Below are positions 1-4,577 of a stretch of DNA of 6,844 nt, piece after piece (position 1 is the stretch's first letter; each line of letters opens with the position of its first letter). Where the stretch lies: contig CANCGR010000138.1 in NCBI GenBank assembly GCA_947377625.1, forward strand, positions 1 to 6,844, read 5' to 3'. The DNA is from Gammaproteobacteria bacterium. GTDB lineage: Bacteria > Pseudomonadota > Gammaproteobacteria > Pseudomonadales > Pseudohongiellaceae. The notes below the pieces were generated by a model. That model was not told the DNA's origin. It saw only the letters and a list, made by a program, of their open reading frames with translations, and searched no databases. The position numbers and the translations under genes were made by a program.

Positions 1-789
1 GGCTTTGATGCAGGATTTGACGATGCCGGCGCGCACATCGGCTGGAATGCCGGGAGCGGGGGCTTCTTCTACCACTTTCTGGTGACGGCGCTGCATCGAG
101 CAATCGCGATCACCCAGACAGATAGCGTTGCCTTCGCCATCGCCGATCACCTGGATTTCGATGTGGCGCGGGTTGTCGAGGAACTTTTCCATGTAGACCA
201 CGTTGGTGCCGAAGTACGAACCGGCTTCGTTTTGGGTTACCTGGATGGAGCTGAGCAGATTGGCTTCTTCGTGCACGACGCGCATGCCACGACCACCACC
301 ACCAGCGGCAGCCTTGATCATGATCGGATAGCCGATCTTGCGGGCGATGCTGAGCGTGCGTTCGGTGTCTTCGGTTACCGGGCCATCAGAGCCGGGTACG
401 GTAGGGACGCCGGCTTTGCGCATTACTTCGATGGCGCTGACTTTGTCGCCCATGGAGCGAATGGTTTCCGGGCGCGGGCCAATGAAGATGAAGCCGCTGC
501 GTTCGACCTGTTCGGCAAAGTTGGCGTTCTCGGAAAGGAAGCCATAGCCGGGGTGCACAGCGTCAGCGCCGGTGACTTCCATCGCGCTGATGATGCGCGG
601 GATGTTCAGGTAGCTTTCCAGTGAGGACGGTGGGCCGATACAAACGGATTCGTCAGCCAGCCGCACATGCATCAGGTTGCGGTCGGCGGTGGAATGCGCG
701 GCCACGGTTTTGATGCCGACTTCCTTGCAAGCGCGCAGGATGCGAAGGGCGATCTCGCCACGGTTGGCAATGAGGACTTTTTCCAGCAT
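1..789 (-). CDS. accC: Biotin carboxylase subunit of acetyl-CoA carboxylase (N-terminal 263 residues; cut by left edge)
   Basis: This enzyme carboxylates biotin on the carrier AccB using ATP and bicarbonate, the first half-reaction of malonyl-CoA synthesis in the cytoplasm. Translating the reverse strand from the ATG at 789 gives an uninterrupted frame to the window edge, opening MLEKVLIANRGEIALRILRA. The HPGYGFLSENANFAEQ stretch (79-94), the glycine-rich ATP loop GGGGRGM (163-169), Lys116, Lys159, His209, Cys230 and Lys238 (RRHQKVVEEAPAPG) all match E. coli AccC as I recall it, with the same numbering. About 185 C-terminal residues, including the rest of the active site, lie outside the window. 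The start is supported by GGAG at 799-802, nine bases upstream. It begins 16 bases after the accB stop, so the two are very likely co-transcribed. Identification is as good as certain; only completeness is unknown. Confidence 0.97.
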   Translation of the reverse strand, partial: MLEKVLIANRGEIALRILRACKEVGIKTVAAHSTADRNLMHVRLADESVCIGPPSSLESYLNIPRIISAMEVTGADAVHPGYGFLSENANFAEQVERSGFIFIGPRPETIRSMGDKVSAIEVMRKAGVPTVPGSDGPVTEDTERTLSIARKIGYPIMIKAAAGGGGRGMRVVHEEANLLSSIQVTQNEAGSYFGTNVVYMEKFLDNPRHIEIQVIGDGEGNAICLGDRDCSMQRRHQKVVEEAPAPGIPADVRAGIVKSCIKA

Positions 790-805
790 GAGGTTGGGCT
801 CCGGC

Positions 806-1267
806 TCAGGATACGATGATGAGCGGCTGGTCGAATTCCACCGGCTGGCCGTCTTCCACCAGCATGGCTTCTACTACCCCGGCCTTGCCGGCCTGGATCT
901 GGTTCATCATCTTCATGGCTTCAACTATGCCGATGACATCGGTGGCCTTGATGGTCTGGCCTACGGCGATGAAGGGTGGCGATTCCGGAGAAGGTGAGCG
1001 GTAGAACGTGCCGACCATCGGCGACTTCACCGCTTCGCCTTTGTGCGCAGGCTTGGCAGCTTCGGCGGCTACAGCAGGGGCTGCTGCCACTGGAGCAGGT
1101 GCTGCCATCATTTGGGGCTGCTGCAGGTAGTACTGCTGTTGAGGGTGCGAGTTCTGCGGATAGTTGCGGCTGATGCGCACAGTTTCCTCACCTTCTTTGA
1201 TCTCGATCTCGGCGACGTTGGATTCTTCCAGCAGCTCGATCAGTTTTTTTACTTTGCGAATGTCCAT
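806..1267 (-). CDS. accB: Biotin carboxyl carrier protein of acetyl-CoA carboxylase (BCCP)
   Basis: AccB carries the carboxyl group on a swinging biotin between AccC and the carboxyltransferase AccAD. The 153-residue protein has the family layout: an N-terminal helical segment (1-35, MDIRKVKKLIELLEESNV), a flexible Gln/Ala/Pro-rich linker (about 36-78) and a C-terminal biotinyl domain (79-153). The biotin attachment motif EAMKM is at 116-120, so Lys119 should be modified by BirA. SPMVGTFYR (82-90) and the following SPSPESPP (91-98) match the protruding thumb of bacterial BCCP. Length is close to E. coli (156). The ATG at 1265-1267 has GAGGT at 1273-1277, five bases upstream. It lies 100 bases after aroQ and 16 bases before accC. 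No convincing separate promoter was found in the aroQ-accB gap, so either a weak promoter or read-through is possible. Confidence 0.97.
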   Translation of the reverse strand: MDIRKVKKLIELLEESNVAEIEIKEGEETVRISRNYPQNSHPQQQYYLQQPQMMAAPAPVAAAPAVAAEAAKPAHKGEAVKSPMVGTFYRSPSPESPPFIAVGQTIKATDVIGIVEAMKMMNQIQAGKAGVVEAMLVEDGQPVEFDQPLIIVS

Positions 1268-1351
1268 GGGTTACCTCAAATGGCAATCAGTTGGTCTGTT
1301 TAGTAGTTGTCTGTAGTTTTTGATTATTGTGTCAGTGCAGGAGCTGCTTAA

Positions 1352-1365
1352 CGGCAAGCCTGCCG
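1352..1365 (-). other. Small hairpin directly after the aroQ stop
   Basis: CGGCA and TGCCG face each other across a four-base loop, starting two bases past the aroQ stop codon. No run of T follows in the minus direction (TTAAGC), so it does not look like an intrinsic terminator. It could protect a transcript end or be chance. The rest of the 100-base gap to accB is AT-rich with no clear -35/-10 pair. Confidence 0.3.
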
Positions 1366-1367
1366 GC

Positions 1368-1802
1368 TCAAAGTCGGGCAAAAGCTGCTTGCAGAGCCAG
1401 CTCATAGCCTTGTGCGCCAAGGCCGACAATCGTGCCTACGGCTACGTCCGAGAAGTACGAATGATGACGAAAACTCTCACGCGCGTGCACGTTAGAGATG
1501 TGAACTTCTATAAACGGGATGGCAACTGCCAGCAATGCGTCACGCAGCGCCACGCTGGTATGAGTGAAGGCGGCCGGATTGATAATAATAAATTTGACTC
1601 CATCGGTGCGTGCCGCATGAATGCGTTCGATCAGGCTGCTCTCGGCGTTGCTTTGCATAAAATCCAGTTCATGCTGGGAATCTGCGGCCATTTTCTTTAA
1701 ACGTGCGCCTATGTCCGCCAAAGTCAATTTGCCATAGACTTCGGGCTCGCGGGTGCCGAGCAAATTCAGGTTGGGGCCGTTCAGCACCAGAATTTTAGCC
1801 AT
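1368..1802 (-). CDS. aroQ: 3-dehydroquinate dehydratase, type II
   Basis: This cytoplasmic enzyme dehydrates 3-dehydroquinate to 3-dehydroshikimate, the third step of the shikimate pathway to aromatic amino acids. The 144-residue protein opens MAKILVLNGPNLNLLGTREP, the type II signature, with Arg18 and Tyr23 in the active-site lid. Asn75 and His81 lie in INPAAFTHTS (74-83), and Glu99, His101 and Arg112 lie in the region EVHISNVHARESFRHHS (99-115). Type II enzymes are dodecamers of about 145-150 residues, so the length fits. The frame is open upstream to an ATG at 1868, but the ATG at 1800-1802 has GGAG at 1812-1815 and matches the family N-terminus, so it is chosen. It lies 210 bases after the dsbD-like gene and may have its own promoter. 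Confidence 0.96.
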   Translation of the reverse strand: MAKILVLNGPNLNLLGTREPEVYGKLTLADIGARLKKMAADSQHELDFMQSNAESSLIERIHAARTDGVKFIIINPAAFTHTSVALRDALLAVAIPFIEVHISNVHARESFRHHSYFSDVAVGTIVGLGAQGYELALQAAFARL

Positions 1803-1820
1803 CGTGACTTTCTCCAAACT

Positions 1821-1856
1821 CTGGCACATTTTCCTCAATGGAAGGAAAAATGCCAG
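1821..1856 (-). other. Inverted repeat in the aroQ leader, next to its ribosome binding site
   Basis: On the plus strand, CTGGCA then TTTTCCT (1821-1835) faces AGGAAAA then TGCCAG (1843-1856) across a seven-base loop. This gives 13 base pairs interrupted by a 2x1 internal loop. The structure ends five bases before the aroQ GGAG, in the minus direction. No T-run follows, so it is not a standard terminator. It would be in the 5' leader if the promoter at 1880-1907 is real, and could affect translation or be a protein-binding site. Confidence 0.5.
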
Positions 1857-1879
1857 AATTTCATCCATAACTTCTGTGA

Positions 1880-1907
1880 ATTATTAGCAAATTCCTGCAA
1901 TTAGCAA
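1880..1907 (-). promoter_or_regulatory. Candidate aroQ promoter containing a 17-base-spaced direct repeat
   Basis: In the minus direction TTGCTA (1902-1907) and AATAAT (1880-1885) are 16 bases apart, giving 4/6 and 5/6 matches to the sigma-70 boxes. The octamer TTGCTAAT occurs twice, at 1900-1907 and 1883-1890, spaced 17 bases, so it covers both boxes. The predicted start would be about 70 bases before the aroQ ATG. This is a visual match without experimental support. Confidence 0.35.
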
Positions 1908-1950
1908 GACTTGAATCCAGTGAGAGTCTGTGACAGGCGATTTCTGAACA

Positions 1951-1979
1951 AGTTCCCTGAACTGCCGTTAAGTTAACGG
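1951..1979. repeat. Two adjacent short palindromes in the dsbD-like/aroQ gap
   Basis: AGTTC-CCT-GAACT (1951-1963) is followed immediately by CCGTTAA-G-TTAACGG (1965-1979); both are perfect inverted repeats. Neither is followed by a T-tract in the minus direction, so a Rho-independent terminator for the dsbD-like gene is not convincing. They sit about 45 bases upstream of the candidate aroQ promoter. They could be operator half-sites or weak hairpins at the transcript end. Confidence 0.4.
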
Positions 1980-2012
1980 GATATTTCCCATTTCGGGGGA
2001 GTGGTGCTGAAA

Positions 2013-2534
2013 TCAGGGCAGCGTCATTGGAATGGTTTTGGTTTGCGGGGGGTAGCAGTAGCGGTCTTTGGCACAACCCTGGAACTGCACGGTGAGAGAG
2101 TAGCTCGAGCGGTTATTCTGGATGAGGCGGGCAAGCGGGATTCGAACCTGCAGTGAATCAACGTAGATGAGGCTTTCGCCGAGAAACTCGTCGACGATTT
2201 TTTCCGCGCGGGGAAGTTCGACGGTGAAATGCTTGCCTTGGCTGTCGTTGAAATCCAGCTTGCTCTGGTAGAGATAGTAGCCGGGTTGGATAGCCCAGCT
2301 CAGTAGTAGAGCGTTGGCTTCGACCACGGCCTTGAAGCCGAAGGCAGCGTCTACAGTCAGTATGCCGGCATTGGATGTGTGTAACGGATTGTCGGGATTG
2401 GAGCTTGGCTGTTCAGAGCTGAGAGGTTTGGGCCTTGAGCTGGGAGTGAGCAGGGTTTGTGCCTGCAGTGAAAGTGAATTCAGGCAGGCACAGCACAATA
2501 AAAAAATGCCACAAACGACCCTGTTAACCCTCAT
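2013..2534 (-). CDS. Exported stand-alone DsbD N-terminal (alpha) domain protein
   Basis: In full-length DsbD the periplasmic alpha domain takes electrons from the membrane domain and passes them to DsbC, DsbG and CcmG. This 173-residue protein has a signal peptide (MRVNRV then a hydrophobic run, likely cut near SLQA, residue 25), a Ser/Pro-rich spacer (about 27-55), and one alpha domain from about 59 to the end. GYYLYQSKLDF (85-95), DEFLGESLIY (115-124, matching the cap loop) and QGCAKDRYCYPPQTKTIPM match E. coli DsbD; Cys154 and Cys160 correspond to its redox pair. It then stops, lacking the membrane (beta) and thioredoxin-like (gamma) domains. The ATG at 2532-2534 lies inside the fabB 3' end (11-base overlap), suggesting translational coupling. 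Four cysteines in the signal region give no proper lipobox. It may be a dsbD remnant or a dedicated redox domain; which one is not known. Confidence 0.85.
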   Translation of the reverse strand: MRVNRVVCGIFLLCCACLNSLSLQAQTLLTPSSRPKPLSSEQPSSNPDNPLHTSNAGILTVDAAFGFKAVVEANALLLSWAIQPGYYLYQSKLDFNDSQGKHFTVELPRAEKIVDEFLGESLIYVDSLQVRIPLARLIQNNRSSYSLTVQFQGCAKDRYCYPPQTKTIPMTLP

Positions 2535-3744
2535 ACCGTTCAAAGACCAAGGTGGCATTGGTGCCGCCAAAACCGAAGCTGTTGGACATAACCGCATCAA
2601 GGCGTGTGTTATCGATGCGCTCTCTGGCAATCGGAAGATCTGCTACTGCGGGGTCAAGATTGTCTATGTTGGCCGAGGCAGCGATGAAGTTGTGCTGCAT
2701 CATCAGCAGGCTGTATATGGCCTCCTGCACCCCGGTAGCGCCCAGCGAGTGACCTGTCAGCGACTTGGTAGAGCTGATGGCCGGAATGCTTTTGTCAGCA
2801 AATACCGAGCGGATCGCGGCGGCTTCTTTCACATCGCCAACCGGTGTGCTGGTGCCGTGGGTGTTGATGTAGCCGATTGGGCGCTTGGCAGTGCTCATGG
2901 CCATTTGCATGCAGCGCATCGCGCCTTCGCCGGAGGGAGCCACCATGTCTTCGCCATCGGAGGTGGCGCCATAGCCGGTCAGCTCGGCATAGATTTTTGC
3001 ACCACGGGCCAGGGCATGGTCTAGGGCTTCAATTACCAGTACGCCACCGCCGCCAGCAATAACAAAACCGTCGCGGTCTGCATCGTAGGCGCGCGAAGCG
3101 CGGCCGGGGGTTGCATTGAATTTCGTGGAAAGTGCACCCATCGCGTCAAACATGCAGCTCAACGTCCAATGTTCTGCTTCGCCGCCGCCGGCAAACACAA
3201 CGTCTTGCTTGCCTAGCTGGATTAATTCCATCGCATTGCCAATGCAGTGGGCGCTGGTGGCACAGGCAGAAGAAATGGAATAGTTCACGCCTTTGATCTT
3301 GAACGGAGTGGCATTACAGGCGGAAACGGTGCTGCCCATGGTGCGGGTGACGCGATAGGGGCCGACGCGCTTGATGCCCTTTTCGCGCAGTATGTCGGCA
3401 GTCTCAACCTGGTCTTCAGTGGAGGAGCCGCCAGCGCCCATGATCAGGCCAGTGCGAATATTGGAGACATCAGAGGGTTCCAGACCTGAATCGGCAATTG
3501 CTTGCTGCATGCTGAGGTAGCCATAGGCCGCTGCTGAGCCCATGAAGCGCAGATCTTTGCGATCAATCATGCTGGTGTAATCAATATCAATGGCGCCGGC
3601 TACATGGCTGCGCATGCCGCGCTCTTCATATTGCGGGCGATAAACGATGCCGCTTTTGCTTTCGCGCAGCGCGTTCAGCACGGACGCCTGGTCTGTGCCG
3701 ATACAGGACACGATGCCCATTCCTGTAACTACCACTCGTCGCAT
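2524..3744 (-). CDS. fabB: 3-oxoacyl-ACP synthase I (KAS I)
   Basis: FabB condenses malonyl-ACP with acyl-ACP and is needed to elongate the cis-3-decenoyl-ACP made by FabA, hence for unsaturated fatty acids. The 406-residue protein equals E. coli FabB in length. The nucleophile Cys161 lies in SISSACATSAHC, His296 in NTHGTSTPVGD, Lys327 in SSTKSLTGHS with His332, and the C-terminal glycine-rich NSFGFGGTNATLVF is intact. The start is the ATG at 3742-3744, with GAGGG at 3753-3757 eight bases upstream. A GTG three codons earlier is in frame but overlaps that ribosome binding site. The KAS I-specific match (GVNYSISSACATSAHCIGNA, DAMGALSTK) argues against FabF. It follows fabA by 87 bases, the usual fabAB pairing, and its 3' end overlaps the dsbD-like gene. 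Confidence 0.97.
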   Translation of the reverse strand: MRRVVVTGMGIVSCIGTDQASVLNALRESKSGIVYRPQYEERGMRSHVAGAIDIDYTSMIDRKDLRFMGSAAAYGYLSMQQAIADSGLEPSDVSNIRTGLIMGAGGSSTEDQVETADILREKGIKRVGPYRVTRTMGSTVSACNATPFKIKGVNYSISSACATSAHCIGNAMELIQLGKQDVVFAGGGEAEHWTLSCMFDAMGALSTKFNATPGRASRAYDADRDGFVIAGGGGVLVIEALDHALARGAKIYAELTGYGATSDGEDMVAPSGEGAMRCMQMAMSTAKRPIGYINTHGTSTPVGDVKEAAAIRSVFADKSIPAISSTKSLTGHSLGATGVQEAIYSLLMMQHNFIAASANIDNLDPAVADLPIARERIDNTRLDAVMSNSFGFGGTNATLVFERYEG

Positions 3745-3764
3745 TAACGACACCCTCTTTAACT

Positions 3765-3801
3765 GCTGGTTATAAAATCGCTTATTGGTTAAACGCTGGT
3801 T
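3765..3801. repeat. Imperfect direct repeat spaced 30 bases in the fabA-fabB gap
   Basis: GCTGGTT occurs at 3765-3771 and 3795-3801, each preceded by TTAA plus two bases, giving 11 of 13 matching positions. The 30-base spacing is close to three helical turns. It lies between the fabA stop and the fabB ribosome binding site. A second short direct repeat, GTGCGGA at 3812-3818 and 3824-3830, lies just after the fabA stop. These may be regulatory or chance. Confidence 0.3.
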
Positions 3802-3831
3802 TGCAGATCATGTGCGGAGCCTGGTGCGGAC

Positions 3832-4365
3832 TCAGGCCGCCATGACTTCGTCAGGTTTGAATAGTCCTACCCTGAGGCCCTTGGCGGTGTAGATTACCTT
3901 GCCATCCACCGATACTTGGCCATCGGCTATCCCCATGATGAGTCTTCGCTCAATCAGTCGCTTTAGATCAAGTTCGTACACAACTTTTTTGTTGCTGGGC
4001 AGTATCTCGCCAGTAAATTTGACTTCGCCGCAGCCCAAAGCACGACCCTTGCCAGGATTGCCGCGCCAGCCGAGGTAGAACCCTACCAGCTGCCACAATG
4101 CATCAAGCCCCAAGCAGCCCGGCATTACCGGATCTCCTTCAAAATGACAGGCGAAAAACCACAGGTCTGGGTGGATATCAAGCTCGGCCCTGACGCTGCC
4201 TTTGCCTTCGGAGCCACCAGTGGCATTTATTTCCACGATGCGATCGACCATCAGCATATTGCCAATGGGCAAACGGGCGTTGCCTGGTCCAAACATCTGG
4301 CCGTGTCCACAACTTAACAATTCGTCGCGGTTGTAACTGCTGCGTGGTATGAATACAGAACTCAT
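3832..4365 (-). CDS. fabA: 3-hydroxydecanoyl-ACP dehydratase/isomerase
   Basis: FabA dehydrates 3-hydroxydecanoyl-ACP and isomerises trans-2 to cis-3-decenoyl-ACP, introducing the double bond of anaerobic unsaturated fatty acid synthesis. The 177-residue protein is a single hotdog domain. The catalytic His74 is in FFACHFEGDPVMPGCLGLD and the partner Asp88 is in GLDALWQLVGFYLGW. GKGRALGCGEVKFTG (104-118) and RRLIMGIADG (139-148) match E. coli FabA (172 residues). Together with fabB next door this rules out FabZ. The ATG at 4363-4365 is the only start that keeps the conserved N-terminus, but it lacks a good ribosome binding site (TACCTT precedes it). Its promoter is expected in the gap shared with galU. 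Confidence 0.97.
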   Translation of the reverse strand: MSSVFIPRSSYNRDELLSCGHGQMFGPGNARLPIGNMLMVDRIVEINATGGSEGKGSVRAELDIHPDLWFFACHFEGDPVMPGCLGLDALWQLVGFYLGWRGNPGKGRALGCGEVKFTGEILPSNKKVVYELDLKRLIERRLIMGIADGQVSVDGKVIYTAKGLRVGLFKPDEVMAA

Positions 4366-4387
4366 AAGGTATTGCGATGTGCTTGCA

Positions 4388-4400
4388 GGGCGAAAAGCCC
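4388..4400 (-). other. Short GC hairpin in the fabA leader
   Basis: GGGC and GCCC face each other across a five-base loop (TTTTC in the minus direction), about 22 bases before the fabA start. It would be inside the fabA 5' leader if the -10 box at 4416-4421 is correct. The stem is only four base pairs, so function is uncertain. Confidence 0.3.
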
Positions 4401-4415
4401 CGTCGAAAAAAGAAC

Positions 4416-4429
4416 ATTATATCTAGATA
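4416..4429 (-). promoter_or_regulatory. Candidate fabA -10 box overlapped by a 10-base palindrome
   Basis: In the minus direction there is a perfect TATAAT (4416-4421) about 42 bases before the fabA ATG. No good -35 hexamer lies 16-18 bases upstream, so an activator or another sigma context may be needed. The perfect palindrome TATCTAGATA (4420-4429) overlaps the upstream edge of the box and is placed as a repressor site would be. I did not recognise a FabR, FadR or DesT consensus. Confidence 0.45.
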
Positions 4430-4451
4430 ACTTATGATGCACCTTAATATT

Positions 4452-4482
4452 TTGCCGCGCGCTCTGGCTATAATTGCCGCGC
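4452..4482 (+). promoter_or_regulatory. Candidate galU -10 box flanked by 9-base direct repeats
   Basis: A perfect TATAAT lies at 4469-4474, with a poor -35 region upstream (around AATATT at 4446-4451). TTGCCGCGC occurs at 4452-4460 and again at 4474-4482, exactly 22 bases apart, so one copy fills the spacer and the other covers the expected transcription start. The predicted leader to galU is about 85 bases. Both the promoter and the repeat are visual calls. Confidence 0.45.
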
Positions 4483-4489
4483 TGTAAGC

Positions 4490-4525
4490 GCCTTGTTGAC
4501 TGACTCCAGGGATTCTGCAACAGGC
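4490..4525 (+). other. Stem-loop in the galU leader
   Basis: GCC-T-TGTTG (4490-4498) pairs with CAACAGGC (4518-4525): eight base pairs with one bulged T and a 19-base loop. The 3' arm includes an AGG that could serve as a ribosome binding site for the first mini-ORF start at 4534. It could therefore mask that start, if the leader is transcribed as predicted. Confidence 0.4.
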
Positions 4526-4533
4526 CGGCACCA

Positions 4534-4577
4534 ATGAATCAGGAATGAACCAAATATGAGGCAAGCATGAGTGAAGC
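4534..4577 (+). repeat. Four tandem 11-base units headed by ATGA, ending in the galU start
   Basis: Units begin at 4534, 4545, 4556 and 4567; the last is the galU start itself. Adjacent units match at 7, 7 and 9 of 11 positions. Each of the first three is a four-codon ORF (M-N-Q-E, M-N-Q-I, M-R-Q-A) whose TGA overlaps the next ATG as ATGA. Because the unit is 11 bases, successive ORFs are in different frames. The galU ribosome binding site (GAGG, 4558-4561) lies in the third unit. It may be a reinitiation leader or a degenerate repeat of no function. Confidence 0.5.

Noticed and set aside
82..624. A 180-codon plus-strand open frame at the left end
   Set aside because: It lies entirely opposite accC, whose minus-strand protein matches a known family residue by residue. 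The plus-strand product is composition-driven and resembles nothing.
1352..1365. Rho-independent terminator after aroQ
   Set aside because: The stem is only five base pairs and no T-run follows in the direction of transcription.
1803..1868. A longer aroQ with 22 extra N-terminal residues from the ATG at 1868
   Set aside because: The extra residues come from the leader hairpin, and the family begins at MAKILVLNGPN. A proper ribosome binding site precedes the ATG at 1802.
1803..2012. Remnants of the DsbD membrane and thioredoxin-like domains after the alpha domain
   Set aside because: The 210 bases are too short. The stretch right after the stop shows no DsbD-like coding sequence and holds palindromes and a promoter-like stretch instead.
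2535..2630. A longer dsbD-like protein from the ATG at 2630
   Set aside because: It would put 32 non-hydrophobic residues in front of a clear signal peptide and read through conserved fabB codons in another frame.
2314..3024. A 236-codon plus-strand open frame
   Set aside because: It is antisense to fabB and the dsbD-like gene. Both are strongly supported, and the plus-strand peptide has no recognisable motif.
3745..3753. The GTG at 3753 as the fabB start
   Set aside because: It overlaps the GAGGG that is ideally spaced for the ATG at 3744. The ATG also gives the usual 406 residues.
4178..4564. A minus-strand open frame across the fabA 5' end and the divergent gap
   Set aside because: It overlaps fabA in another frame, and its product shows no family features. 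The gap has promoter-like sequence instead.
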